A DNA stretch of 64,000 nt from Chloroflexi bacterium AL-N1 (lineage in GTDB: Bacteria; Chloroflexota; Chloroflexia; Chloroflexales; Roseiflexaceae): NCBI GenBank assembly GCA_013122435.1, contig WYDT01000009.1:186001-250000 (forward strand). Direction: 5' to 3'. This document shows, piece after piece, positions 18,763 through 28,226 of the stretch (its first letter is position 1; every line of letters starts with the position of its first letter). The translations under genes were made by a program, and so were the position numbers. Below the pieces are notes generated by a model. It saw nothing but the letters and a program-made list of their open reading frames with translations. It did not search any database and was not told where the DNA came from.

Positions 18763-20295
18763 GTGACTCTTCTTATACTGGCTGTGGCCTGGATGATCGG
18801 CATTATCGTGGCAGATCTGTATGCTATTGAGCAGTCTTTGTGGCTTTCTGGTGCAGTGGTAGGTGTGGTATTTGTGATGATCTTTGCGCGGATACCACGT
18901 CCACGATTATGTGCATTGGTGTTGTGTTGTGTCGCATTAGGTGGGCTTCGCTATGAATTTGCACGGGTTGAAACAACACCCCAGAGTATCTGGCAGTTTA
19001 ACGAATCGGGCAATATTGTACTTCAGGGTGTGGTGGTAGAAGACTCGCGTCGTACTGAGGAAGGTCAGCGTTTGCTGGTGGCTGCTGAGTTGATCGCAAT
19101 CAATGGCACCACATACCCTGTGGAGGGTTCAGTCCTGGTGAAATTGCCACCTTACCCCGAGCGCCGATATGGGGATCGATTGACGCTGCATGGTGAATTA
19201 ACGACACCGAGCGCTGCTGAGCGACCTGGCCTTTTTGACTATCAAGAATATCTTTCACGTAAATACATCTTTTCATTGATGGAGCCCACAGCGGTTGGTC
19301 TCGTCTCACAGGGGCATGGCAATCAGCTCTGGTCGCGGTTGCTCGAACTGCGCGATTGGTCGCGCCATATTCTGTTGCGAGAACTCCCAGAACCAGAGGC
19401 CTCTCTCGCGGTGGGGATTTTGCTTGGATTACAGTCGTCCATTCCTGAAGATGTGTATGAGACTTTTTCAATCACTGGCACATCACATATTCTGGTTATT
19501 TCGGGGTGGAATATTACGATTATTGCGCTGGCATTGTACCCGATTGCTGAGCGGTTGCAGTTGTCTAAAGGTGCGACGTTCTGGGTGATTCTGGTGTGCA
19601 TCTGGCTCTACACGTTATTTGTTGGGGCCACGCCAACGGTCATCCGTGCTGCGGTGATGGGTTCCATTGCTGTGTTTGGTCAACGGTTGGGGCGTCGTTC
19701 CCATGCGTGGACAACGCTCTTCGCAGCGTGCTGGGCGATGACTATCTGGGACCCACAAACGCTCTGGGATCTGGGATTTCAACTGAGTGCGCTGGCTACT
19801 GCATCGTTGTTTGCGTATGGTAAGGGCGTTGATCGCATCCTGTTGCGTACACCGCTGCGTACATCGTGGCTTGGGTGGGCCCGCGAGGCGCTTACGGCAA
19901 CGATAGCCGCGCAGATTTTGGCCCTACCACTCATTTTGTATCACTTCGGAAATCTATCGATTGTGGCACCGCTGGCAAATGTGGTGATGCTACCAATGGT
20001 GCCGTACGCGATGCTGTTTGGTGCGATTGCCCTAGTGGTGGGGATGGTCTATCTACCAGCAGGTCAATGGCTTGCAACATTTGCGTACTTGTTTCTGGCA
20101 TGGTTGACGGTTGGTGCGCGGATTTTTGCTGAACTGCCGTGGGCGGCAATCCAGGTGCCTCCGTTTCCGCTCTGGCTATTACTGGGGTATTATGTCATCG
20201 TGGTTGGCGGTTGGTTATTGCATGTGTCAGATGATGATCTTGAAGAGTTGGTGGATACACAAACCAGTGAGATGCACAGAGATGAATCGGCTTAA
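18763..20295 (+). CDS. comEC: ComEC/Rec2-type DNA uptake channel protein
   Basis: About 510 residues, a polytopic membrane protein. An N-terminal DUF4131-like part with two helices and a soluble OB-like segment precedes the Competence domain, whose signature is visible in LLGLQSSIPEDVYETFS...GTSHILVISGWNI. It carries single-stranded DNA across the membrane in natural transformation. The C-terminal metallo-beta-lactamase domain of long ComEC proteins is absent. A start at TTG 18709 is possible; GTG 18763 is chosen because the hydrophobic segment begins there. Divergent from eda. Confidence 0.87.
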   Translation: MTLLILAVAWMIGIIVADLYAIEQSLWLSGAVVGVVFVMIFARIPRPRLCALVLCCVALGGLRYEFARVETTPQSIWQFNESGNIVLQGVVVEDSRRTEEGQRLLVAAELIAINGTTYPVEGSVLVKLPPYPERRYGDRLTLHGELTTPSAAERPGLFDYQEYLSRKYIFSLMEPTAVGLVSQGHGNQLWSRLLELRDWSRHILLRELPEPEASLAVGILLGLQSSIPEDVYETFSITGTSHILVISGWNITIIALALYPIAERLQLSKGATFWVILVCIWLYTLFVGATPTVIRAAVMGSIAVFGQRLGRRSHAWTTLFAACWAMTIWDPQTLWDLGFQLSALATASLFAYGKGVDRILLRTPLRTSWLGWAREALTATIAAQILALPLILYHFGNLSIVAPLANVVMLPMVPYAMLFGAIALVVGMVYLPAGQWLATFAYLFLAWLTVGARIFAELPWAAIQVPPFPLWLLLGYYVIVVGGWLLHVSDDDLEELVDTQTSEMHRDESA

Positions 20296-20302
20296 GAGTA
20301 AG

Positions 20303-20335
20303 TGACCACTATCCATACTCAATGGACAGTGGTCA
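20303..20335 (+). terminator. Hairpin after comEC
   Basis: A 14-bp stem with one mismatch: TGACCACTATCCAT (20303-20316) and ATGGACAGTGGTCA (20322-20335), with a 5-base loop, 8 bases after the comEC stop. No T-run follows. Confidence 0.55.
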
Positions 20336-20698
20336 TGGGTACCAGACGTGTGGAGACTCTAAAAATAGATCACTATATCTTCATATCTGGTGATGATAGT
20401 AGAGCGTCCCTATAACCTGTGGTGTAACCTTTTTGACTCAGGCATATAACAGTTGCAAAATGCCCCATCACGAGATCCGTTGCTGGTTTGAAACATTGGG
20501 TACATCTTTAGGTATCCTGATGCAACAATCCAGGCGGTTTTACCAAGACAATTATGGGGGGATAGCTTACACCAAGTAATACCATTCATACATAATCCTG
20601 GGGAGTTCAGTCACAAGGGGGAGGTAATGTGGGTGTACTTCTGGTATTGGTGTACTGTGCAGCCGTAGATAGATCAATTACTTGTCCATCAACAGGTT
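20336..20698. other. Intergenic region between comEC and kinase gene
   Basis: About 360 bases between two convergent genes. I find no supported gene, RNA or repeat in it. Confidence 0.4.
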
Positions 20699-21736
20699 TT
20701 AGTGTGGTAATCCTAGAATTATTTGTTGACGTGCTGCTGCAATTTGCGAGGATATCCAGATAAAGTCTGTACATCTGGATGCATAGTCAAGGTCCGCCAG
20801 ACCTTGATAGAGTTTATTCAGATGTGGAGTGTACGGTAACCAGGTGTCTGTCACAAACTCATGTAGGTCAGGGAGCGGATATTTGTGCTTGAGTAGATGT
20901 ATAATCTTTCGATAGTTTGTTTCACGTTTGGTGTCATCCACAAATTTGTAAAATAACTCTCCGACATCAGCCATAAATTCGTTATTGTAAAGAAAAGAAA
21001 TAAGTTTTTGCTTGGTCAGTAATTCAAAAAGAATAGCACCCAATGAGAAAAAATCAGCGCCAAAATAGAATTGTGGATCTTGTCCAAATCCACAATGAAG
21101 TTCAGGTGCTGCATAGTGAAGATCTATTTGTGGTATGGCGTATCTGGCTGCAAATTCTGCTCCTTGGACAAGGCGCGCACTACCGATTTTATGAGAGTAT
21201 GCGAAGTCAATAAGTCGTAGTTGTTGTTCAGGAAAAAGGACACAATTACATGTTTTTAGATCACGGTGACAGATACCACGATGATGTAATTGCCTGATAG
21301 CACTACACAATTGCCAAAAGAGATCTAGGGTTTCAAGTGCATCGTCCTGAGCAGAGTTTATGTAACTGGTAAGATCTGATTGGGCTTGTTGAGTAACATG
21401 AAAAATAAGCTTTGTCGAGGTGTGTTGACCTTCAGAATTGCTGAGACACAGATCAAGATACTGACAGGACTCAATAAGTGGGACGACACATGCAAGATCG
21501 TGCAGTTCGAATAGTAATTGGGCTTCACGGTAAAAAGCTTTTCGTGCATAATCACTCTCTAATCGCGGATGAAGAAACTTAAGAACCACTTGCTTATCAG
21601 TTTTTTGATCATATGCGGAAAAAACGAGTGATAGATGGTTATCATTAGGTTCTCGTAGTCGTTTTGGTTTATGATATCGACCAAGGATAAACGTGTGGTC
21701 TTCAATAAGATTTGTGATGGCAAGGGTCAAGCTCAT
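20699..21736 (-). CDS. Ser/Thr protein kinase-like protein at end of RiPP-like operon
   Basis: 345 residues, cytoplasmic, single kinase domain. Lobe landmarks: VVLKFL (ATP Lys, about residue 53), REAQLLFEL (helix C Glu), catalytic loop HRDLKTCN (about 154-161), APELHCG. The metal-binding DFG is changed to DFA (LIDFAYS). The C-terminal third is helical and unassigned. It begins 28 bases after the peptidase gene and has AGAGAAG upstream, so it is probably the last gene of the operon that starts at the precursor peptide. It could phosphorylate the precursor or regulate the pathway; neither is shown. Confidence 0.82.
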   Translation of the reverse strand: MSLTLAITNLIEDHTFILGRYHKPKRLREPNDNHLSLVFSAYDQKTDKQVVLKFLHPRLESDYARKAFYREAQLLFELHDLACVVPLIESCQYLDLCLSNSEGQHTSTKLIFHVTQQAQSDLTSYINSAQDDALETLDLFWQLCSAIRQLHHRGICHRDLKTCNCVLFPEQQLRLIDFAYSHKIGSARLVQGAEFAARYAIPQIDLHYAAPELHCGFGQDPQFYFGADFFSLGAILFELLTKQKLISFLYNNEFMADVGELFYKFVDDTKRETNYRKIIHLLKHKYPLPDLHEFVTDTWLPYTPHLNKLYQGLADLDYASRCTDFIWISSQIAAARQQIILGLPH

Positions 21737-21764
21737 ACTTCTCTTGTACTCTCTTATGCATTTG

Positions 21765-23423
21765 TTATTTCTGGTGTAACTTTGCTAACTTGACAACTGC
21801 TGAAGGGGCTATGGGGCCCTGAGAAAGATATCTACGATATGTTTCAGCCCTATCTACTTCTGATCCTAAATGGGCACGTAACTCTTCAATACTGGTCTCA
21901 GTTTCAATGAGACCTATGGCGTATACCAACGAAGACTCACTAAGGAATCCAGGTCTTCCCGCACTTGGGGCAAGGCTAGGACATTGTCGTATCACTTGTT
22001 GTAATAACTTATTAGCCTCTTCTCGTCCTCGATATATGTTAGTGAAGATAAGCGCATTGGGTAACAGCCGACGTATGAGATGATAGCTACTTATAGCCTG
22101 TGCAGATGGATCGATGTGGGTGATAAAGCGCTCCCCATATACAGCCCAACCTTCGAACCCGATTGGATTCTGCAAAAAATCGAAATATGGTGCAAATATA
22201 CTCTTTGATTGTTGATCTACATGTTGATAATGACCTGGACATAGTTCATGGGCTGCGATAATAGCGAGCCGTAAGAACTCGCGACGCAAGAGAGGTTGCT
22301 GACGTTGCAAAAGTAAAGGGGATACTAAGAGTTGCCCTGGCGAATTACCATGTGTGACGCGTAAAAATAGAGCTTCTGGAACTAGTATCTGCGTGATAGG
22401 TGGAGCAACTGCGATAGAGGTTGGAGGGCTCGTGTTGATAATGTTGTGTTCGGTTAGGCTTGTCTGCAAGGAATTGTAGGCTTGGGTTATCCAACCAAGA
22501 ATATGATAGGGGTCCTTCGGCTCGTCAGGTAAAGCCTTGTTTGTCTCTTGGGGATGTCCCCAAACTTCATAGTTCCAATCGGATGCTGTTGCAGCAGCTT
22601 GTAAAGTATCACCCTGTGCTTCAGCCTGATTTAATGTTTCTACTTCTATCCATAACCGTTCTACCAGTGTGGATTGCCACCAATCCAGCGGCTTGAGCGT
22701 TCCATAACATTGTGTCAACAAATGGTTAAACTGATCTATTTGATTTTCCTGCTGTTGGTTGTTCTGGACTTTTTGCGAAGGTGTTGTTCTTTGTGGTCGT
22801 TCTTCTTCCCAGCGACGCAATTGTAAGCATATCTTGTTGCCTTCTTCCTGTAAGTGATGTGTCTGGCATTCCTGTCGTGAGATAAAATCTGCAATTGCAG
22901 TAGCTAAAACAATTGCCTGTGATACCTCTGCAGATGAGACTGTAAGTTCTCCTGAAGTATAGTGTATTTCTGCATAATCTAACCATGTATTTATGGTAGT
23001 AAGGCGCTCAGTCAAAGCCTCTTTCATTGTAGACAGATATTCAGTTTTAAGAGTAAATGGTAACAGTGCTGTAGATATAAGTGAGAGGTATGATATAAGC
23101 CGCTTATGATAAGGACGTTGGGTGGTAGCTTGATACAACTGGTAATCGATAAATCTTGCAATTTCATTGCATAAAACAATATCTGCTAACGTGGTAACTT
23201 GGGAGCAGATATTGTTTGTTTCTAGAGCTAATGTCTCCAACGCACTGATCCACCCTTCATGCCCCCGAGTAGAGAGATCTTCTGCCCGATGTAGGATGGG
23301 TTCTCCCCATAGGGAAGCAGTTACAGGTCGATGTTGTCTCCACAGGCTACGAGTTTTCTCAGCTAGCTTCTGGCATACGGAGCACACTTCCAAGGAATTG
23401 CTGACTTGTATGTGTTGATTCAT
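21765..23423 (-). CDS. DUF885-type zinc metallopeptidase, candidate leader peptidase
   Basis: 552 residues. The zinc site HELCPGHYQH (about residue 390) and the downstream FEGWAVYGER (about residue 425) match the DUF885 pattern HExxPGHH...EGWAxYxE, and the C-terminus ends with the family's LSQGPIAPSAVVKL region. No signal peptide is visible, so it should act in the cytoplasm. An N-terminal CSVCQK may be incidental. Its start overlaps the end of the MATE gene by 4 bases, indicating translational coupling. In this setting removal of a leader peptide is a reasonable inference, but DUF885 is not an established RiPP protease family. Confidence 0.78.
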   Translation of the reverse strand: MNQHIQVSNSLEVCSVCQKLAEKTRSLWRQHRPVTASLWGEPILHRAEDLSTRGHEGWISALETLALETNNICSQVTTLADIVLCNEIARFIDYQLYQATTQRPYHKRLISYLSLISTALLPFTLKTEYLSTMKEALTERLTTINTWLDYAEIHYTSGELTVSSAEVSQAIVLATAIADFISRQECQTHHLQEEGNKICLQLRRWEEERPQRTTPSQKVQNNQQQENQIDQFNHLLTQCYGTLKPLDWWQSTLVERLWIEVETLNQAEAQGDTLQAAATASDWNYEVWGHPQETNKALPDEPKDPYHILGWITQAYNSLQTSLTEHNIINTSPPTSIAVAPPITQILVPEALFLRVTHGNSPGQLLVSPLLLQRQQPLLRREFLRLAIIAAHELCPGHYQHVDQQSKSIFAPYFDFLQNPIGFEGWAVYGERFITHIDPSAQAISSYHLIRRLLPNALIFTNIYRGREEANKLLQQVIRQCPSLAPSAGRPGFLSESSLVYAIGLIETETSIEELRAHLGSEVDRAETYRRYLSQGPIAPSAVVKLAKLHQK

Positions 23424-24805
23424 GATACCTGAGCCTCCGTGAGGGTCGAGCGAACTTGATTAAATGCAGATCGAACCATCCATTGAGTCAGAATTGCCCT
23501 ACAAAGCCAGTAAGCCATAAAACCGAGATAAATACCTGTTAATCCCCAATTAAATGTCGTTGCAAGTAGCCAGCCCAGTGGTAACTGGACTAACCACACA
23601 GATGCGATATTAGCATACATGTCTTGTTTGGTATGGCCTAGGGCACGCAACATCGCAACATTGTTACTTGACCAAACCATGAGAGGAACCGAAAGTCCAA
23701 TCAATCGAATAGCATCAAGTGTAACTGCTTGGACTTCTGAGAGGGAAGTGTAAAACATCAAGATACCTTGAGGCCAAATAATGATAGGAAAAGCCAAAGT
23801 ACACAGAATAATCAACATAATCTCTTGATTGCGGCGACGATAATAATGGGCAGACTCCCAGTTATTTGCACCTAATGCACGACCGCTGAGAATAAGACAA
23901 CCAACAGCAAGACTTGATGTTGCGGCAAAGAAGATCATAAGCAAATTAAAGGCCACTCGATTTCCTGCCAAGTATGAGGCTCCTAGCGTAGCCATGACAC
24001 CAACAAGTACCAGATTCGCTCCGTAGTCCAATACCACAGAACTCATGGCTGGCCAGCTGAGTTTTCCAAGTGTTCTTAATTCATGCTGTTCCATTTTCCA
24101 GGTAGCTGGACGGATATGTTTGAATAAGTTTTGTCTCCAGGCAATCCAGATCAAATAGAGCAAACCAACAAAGTCTGCAAGGGTGCTACCGATTCCATTG
24201 CCTACAGCGCCTAATGCTGGGATAGGTCCCCATCCAAAAATGAGAACATAAGAGAAAAGAATGTTGGTTCCATGTGTAATGAAACTTGCATGCATTCCCC
24301 ATTGAGTTTCTTTGTTTGAATTAAACGTTAATCGTAAAAGGGTTGCAGGAACGATTAAGAGTAGCCCTGGTGCTCGCACTTGTAAATATCCAACAGCTTC
24401 TTGAAGTACCGCAGGCGATTGAGTAACTAACAATAACAATGGTGATGTTGTCACCAACATGAGGCTCATAAGAGCTAATCCTAATCCTCCCGCAATGACA
24501 AGAGAGTGCCAGAAGGATGTTCCCACTTGCTGAGGTTCAGATGCACCATATCGACGTGGGGCCAGCACTTGATGTCCTGTAGTGGCCGCTACCACAATAT
24601 TACTGGCAATAATATAGATAGCTGCACTAGCAGCCACACCTGCTAATGCAGTTGTTGTTGTTCGCCCCATCATTGCTGTGTCAATCGCACCAGAAATGAT
24701 AGCAGCCAAGGAACCAAGAAGTATAGGAATAGAAAGCGATAGAAGTTGTTTATAATCTTCCCAAAGCCTCTTTGATTGGTTTGTTGACGTTGAGGTTGAA
24801 GCCAT
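23420..24805 (-). CDS. MATE-family efflux transporter
   Basis: 461 residues with twelve predicted membrane helices. The first repeat begins LLSLSIPILLGSLAAIISGAIDTAMMGR, as is usual for MatE (DinF/NorM) proteins. It is an Na+ or H+ coupled exporter. Placed between the E1-like gene (13-base gap) and the peptidase gene (4-base overlap), it is the only transporter in this operon and the likely exporter of the product. AAAGGGGG precedes the ATG. Confidence 0.92.
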   Translation of the reverse strand: MASTSTSTNQSKRLWEDYKQLLSLSIPILLGSLAAIISGAIDTAMMGRTTTTALAGVAASAAIYIIASNIVVAATTGHQVLAPRRYGASEPQQVGTSFWHSLVIAGGLGLALMSLMLVTTSPLLLLVTQSPAVLQEAVGYLQVRAPGLLLIVPATLLRLTFNSNKETQWGMHASFITHGTNILFSYVLIFGWGPIPALGAVGNGIGSTLADFVGLLYLIWIAWRQNLFKHIRPATWKMEQHELRTLGKLSWPAMSSVVLDYGANLVLVGVMATLGASYLAGNRVAFNLLMIFFAATSSLAVGCLILSGRALGANNWESAHYYRRRNQEIMLIILCTLAFPIIIWPQGILMFYTSLSEVQAVTLDAIRLIGLSVPLMVWSSNNVAMLRALGHTKQDMYANIASVWLVQLPLGWLLATTFNWGLTGIYLGFMAYWLCRAILTQWMVRSAFNQVRSTLTEAQVS

Positions 24806-24818
24806 TACGCCCCCTTTC

Positions 24819-25910
24819 CTATGTGGCTAATATAGGTGCACCACAGCATGCACAATTCGATAGCCGTTCCACCTCTAAAAACTGAATCTGATAGTCGAGG
24901 AGATTAAACGAATACACGCCGTGTAAAGTTTGTGGTTGAGCACAACCACTTAAGAAACAGGCTGCTTCCCAAACGACATATCCTGACATCATTGTCAATA
25001 GTGGCGCAAAAGGGCTGATTGATTCTACAGAACTATTGGTCTCAAAAACATGAGCTGTTTCAGATAAAGTGGTTTCTTGCTGAACAACACATTGGTGACA
25101 GGGGGTTTTTCCAGGGATACATAACGGCCCAAGGACATTCCCTCCCGCGACAAGAAATGGGACCTGAGCTTCGATACAAGCGGTTGTAATTGCATTACGT
25201 GCACGATTCGGAATATATCCGAATAGCATAAATACAAGGTCTGCTTCTGTAATCAGTGGTATTAGATCTTCAGATTTCTTGATATCTAGAACATGAGACT
25301 CATACTGTATGTCGGAGTCTGCTTCCACGAATCGCTTTGCGGCTGCATCTACCTTGAAATGTCCAACATCCTCGTTCGTGTACAAAATCTGACGACTTAA
25401 ATTACTGACTTCAACTCGGTCATGATCAATGGCGACGATGTGTCGAATACCAATACGAGCAAGAAGCAATCCTACCCATGAGCCAAATCCCCCCAAACCA
25501 ACGATAACGACTCGTCGATTGCGTAACTGCCAATCTAAAGTGCTGCCACTAACACCTTCTCGTTCAAAAGAATTCAAAAAATTGATCTGTGGATCATATA
25601 AGTTTCGTGTGCTTGTAGGTGGTGTTGCGGCTTCTTGAGGAGCATAAAGAACAATACCGGATTGACGCAAGTGTTCAAGAAATTGATTGGCGTATTGTAA
25701 AGACGTAGATAGGCAGTTTGCCACAACCTGTTGACAAGTCTCGATTGGAATACCATTACGTAATTGAGACATGACTGTATTTAATCGCTCAACCTTGCCA
25801 CGTATTTTGATACGACGTTGTTGCACCAATGACCACAGTTCTATCCCATCAGACACTGATAAATATCTCCATCCCTTATGAAGTCGAACCACCATTTGTG
25901 GATCATTCAT
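24819..25910 (-). CDS. ThiF/E1-like protein with RRE-like N-terminal domain (RiPP enzyme or leader-binding protein)
   Basis: 363 residues. Residues about 1-110 resemble the winged-helix peptide clamp (RRE) of TOMM ThiF-like and MccB proteins. From about 132 comes an E1 fold: VVIVGLGGFGSWVG, AIDHDRVEVSNLSRQILY and FKVDAA. The Asp that coordinates Mg in MoeB/ThiF (TDN motif) is not found; the region reads FMLFGYIPNRARN. Two CxxC pairs (CHQC near 276 and CACC near 355) could bind zinc. It may therefore bind the leader rather than adenylate. TOMM relatives work with a YcaO protein, absent here. AGGAGG lies upstream. Confidence 0.82.
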   Translation of the reverse strand: MNDPQMVVRLHKGWRYLSVSDGIELWSLVQQRRIKIRGKVERLNTVMSQLRNGIPIETCQQVVANCLSTSLQYANQFLEHLRQSGIVLYAPQEAATPPTSTRNLYDPQINFLNSFEREGVSGSTLDWQLRNRRVVIVGLGGFGSWVGLLLARIGIRHIVAIDHDRVEVSNLSRQILYTNEDVGHFKVDAAAKRFVEADSDIQYESHVLDIKKSEDLIPLITEADLVFMLFGYIPNRARNAITTACIEAQVPFLVAGGNVLGPLCIPGKTPCHQCVVQQETTLSETAHVFETNSSVESISPFAPLLTMMSGYVVWEAACFLSGCAQPQTLHGVYSFNLLDYQIQFLEVERLSNCACCGAPILAT

Positions 25911-25919
25911 AAGTTCCTC

Positions 25920-26996
25920 CTACGAAAGTGATATTGTATACAGCACTTGTTGTTTTACTGGGTCCAGCCCAAGGAATTGCGAGGTTATTTTATCGCGTAC
26001 GGCTGGTGTGATATGAGTGTTCAGGGAATAGGCTGTAGCGACCAGAAGTACCTGATGAGCGATCTTTGCTGTATCCATGTATAGCATTCGCAGTGCTCGC
26101 TCATGGCGGTAGCGCCATTGATACCTTTCGAATTCGGAAACGAAGAGAAGTGTACAACTAGCCGTTTGTGGGCTTGGTTGTCCAACAAGAACGTCTTGCA
26201 TCTCGCGTCGGAAGTCACCTTTTTGTTTTGGCTTAATTGTATGTGTAGCAATATCGTAACAATAGATTCCACAATCAAGTCCCTCAATGTTGTATGCAGC
26301 AAACATGATATCAAGAGAACTTCCAGAGCTTTTTAATGCAGCCCGAAGATTGTTGACGATGTCAATATCACGATATTTACGGATGCGTTTCAACCCATGC
26401 CATAATATGCCACTTAAGTGAGCTTGTTGCAATGGTCGTGCAGGAGGTCGTGACGTTGATGCACGGCGAAACATTACCTTTCCAATCGGTTCAGTGGGTA
26501 ATTCAGCTGGTTCAGCCAGCGCCTGTTGATTATCTGTTAGTATTTCAGCGGTAGGAAGCTTACCCTCATCAAGATAATGTTGTACCGTTTCTTTTTGTAT
26601 GGAAGCATACTCTGTACCGTGATCGACAAAATTGTAGCGCCGTGACCATAAGTAGCTGTTGAGAGCCTCCATCCAGTTGCGTTGTTGCCAGTGATGCATC
26701 CCCTCTAGTGTGCGATTGTCAACTTGATGTGGATTGAGAAATCCTAGTTCCTCCAGTTTTTCTTGAAGGACTTTTTCTTTACGTGACAGGTTTTCAGATG
26801 CAGTTACTAAGCTGAGGAGTGCCTTTCGCGAAAGTGCTGCTCGTTTTTGCAGTAATCCATTCGATATTTCAATTTTATCTGGTTTATCTGACGTAAGAAG
26901 TGGACGTATCACAGTACCTGGTGTCCATTCGTCAGAACTTGATACTGCTGTTCTATGGATTATGTCTGAATCGGGTATTATTTTAGTTGCGCTCAT
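25920..26996 (-). CDS. SagB-like flavin dehydrogenase, degenerate copy
   Basis: About 358 residues, nitroreductase/SagB fold. The C-terminal half aligns with its upstream neighbour (DIMFAAYNIEGLDCGIYCYD; RYQWRYRHERALRMLYMDTAKIAHQVLL), but the flavin-region motif that reads SPSGGSRHP in the neighbour is here LKSSGSSLDI. The N-terminal 150 residues are helical with no clear domain. It probably forms a heterodimer with the upstream protein. The start at 26996 is used because AAAGGGGG lies 6 bases before it; it overlaps the preceding gene by 14 bases. Confidence 0.78.
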   Translation of the reverse strand: MSATKIIPDSDIIHRTAVSSSDEWTPGTVIRPLLTSDKPDKIEISNGLLQKRAALSRKALLSLVTASENLSRKEKVLQEKLEELGFLNPHQVDNRTLEGMHHWQQRNWMEALNSYLWSRRYNFVDHGTEYASIQKETVQHYLDEGKLPTAEILTDNQQALAEPAELPTEPIGKVMFRRASTSRPPARPLQQAHLSGILWHGLKRIRKYRDIDIVNNLRAALKSSGSSLDIMFAAYNIEGLDCGIYCYDIATHTIKPKQKGDFRREMQDVLVGQPSPQTASCTLLFVSEFERYQWRYRHERALRMLYMDTAKIAHQVLLVATAYSLNTHITPAVRDKITSQFLGLDPVKQQVLYTISLS

Positions 26997-28158
26997 ATTC
27001 ATCCCCCTTTCCACCCAAGGCTATAGCAAAGAATATAGCTTCTTCCAGTGGTTGTAAGCCAAGTAGTTCTTCCAGTTTGGGTTCATCTATACCATGTTGT
27101 GGGTAACACATAAGGCCAAGCTGATTCGCAGTCACTTCAACAGTCCCCCACACATGTCCGGCATCCATATATACTGTACGGTATGTGCGAGGTTCGCGAT
27201 ATCGCCACATATTCCGTTCAAAGATACAGGTCAACACCACATATGCTCTTGGATGAAATGGGGCTCTTTCATGACCAAAAAATATCAGAGCAAGTTCATT
27301 GTCTGATAAAGGCTTCCCAATATATTCGAGAACATGTTTTCCAACAGAGAAATGATAAATGCCTGCATCTATCCCTGGTACTGCCTGTACGACAACATAA
27401 CCCTCTATTGGATGGCGGCTTCCACCAGATGGACTTGTCTTACGTACTAAATCAGCGCGACCAGACATACCACGTATTCTACGGGAACGCAATCGTCCAA
27501 AAGCTGTTGCCATAAGGGTTTTGATATGGTGCACATCGATTGATTGTAATGTGGTGGGGTCATTCCATAGTGTACGAAAGCTTGTCGTTAAACTATCCAG
27601 TGCATCTCGGGTATTTGGAACCTCGAGATGCACTGCTGCTGTATATTCTTTTGTGCGATTTATGTCTGGCTCTTTCGTCACATACTGATTCATCAAAACC
27701 GTATCTTGCTGATAGCCATCATCACTATAATCGTAAAATGGATAGTCAAATGTCGCAATATGATAATCGGCAGCATCGCCCCAACCATATCTTGACCATT
27801 GCTTTGCTATATTGTATGCAAAGATATGATCTGGATTGTTTTCTGAAACCAGTAAACCTTTTTGCATAAGTATCACCACATATTTCCCGAAGGATTCTAG
27901 TGGCATATCCAAAGTTTCCGTTACTTCTTTATAAGCCTCAAGTAAAGACTGTCCACCCATAAAAGCTACGAGTATAGCACACACATTTGGAGAAATAGCT
28001 AATCGACGATGTTCTGATAGATGAGATACAACCCATTTTCCTTCAGTAAGCGAGTTGGGGGGATGGATACGAACAGCGGCATGGGTATGTAACAACTGAT
28101 CTTGTTCCACTACATTCTTCATCACACAATCTCTTTCCATTTGCTGTATGCGAGCCAT
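26983..28158 (-). CDS. SagB-type FMN dehydrogenase (azoline oxidase family)
   Basis: 391 residues. N-terminal part (about 30-110) looks like a PqqD/RRE-type winged helix; the SagB region follows with YHIATFDYPFYDY, RKTSPSGGSRHPIEGYVVVQ (about 238-257, FMN pocket), GIYHFSV and MWRYREPRTYRTVYMDAGH. In TOMM pathways such enzymes oxidise thiazolines and oxazolines to azoles. An alternative start is 28122, which has a reasonable AAGAGA site. First large gene after the precursor, separated from it by 130 bases containing a strong RNA stem. Confidence 0.87.
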   Translation of the reverse strand: MARIQQMERDCVMKNVVEQDQLLHTHAAVRIHPPNSLTEGKWVVSHLSEHRRLAISPNVCAILVAFMGGQSLLEAYKEVTETLDMPLESFGKYVVILMQKGLLVSENNPDHIFAYNIAKQWSRYGWGDAADYHIATFDYPFYDYSDDGYQQDTVLMNQYVTKEPDINRTKEYTAAVHLEVPNTRDALDSLTTSFRTLWNDPTTLQSIDVHHIKTLMATAFGRLRSRRIRGMSGRADLVRKTSPSGGSRHPIEGYVVVQAVPGIDAGIYHFSVGKHVLEYIGKPLSDNELALIFFGHERAPFHPRAYVVLTCIFERNMWRYREPRTYRTVYMDAGHVWGTVEVTANQLGLMCYPQHGIDEPKLEELLGLQPLEEAIFFAIALGGKGDEYERN

Positions 28159-28198
28159 GAGACTCGCGTATCTCCAAGTGTGCTCGTATATTTAGGAG

Positions 28199-28220
28199 GC
28201 AAGAATCCGACTTCCAGAGT
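28199..28220 (+). repeat. Left arm of inverted repeat flanking the precursor gene
   Basis: This 22-base arm matches the reverse complement of 28532-28553 at 20 positions. Further partial matching continues a few bases outside the arms. The pair brackets the precursor gene and its downstream stem. Confidence 0.7.
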
Positions 28221-28226
28221 AGATTC

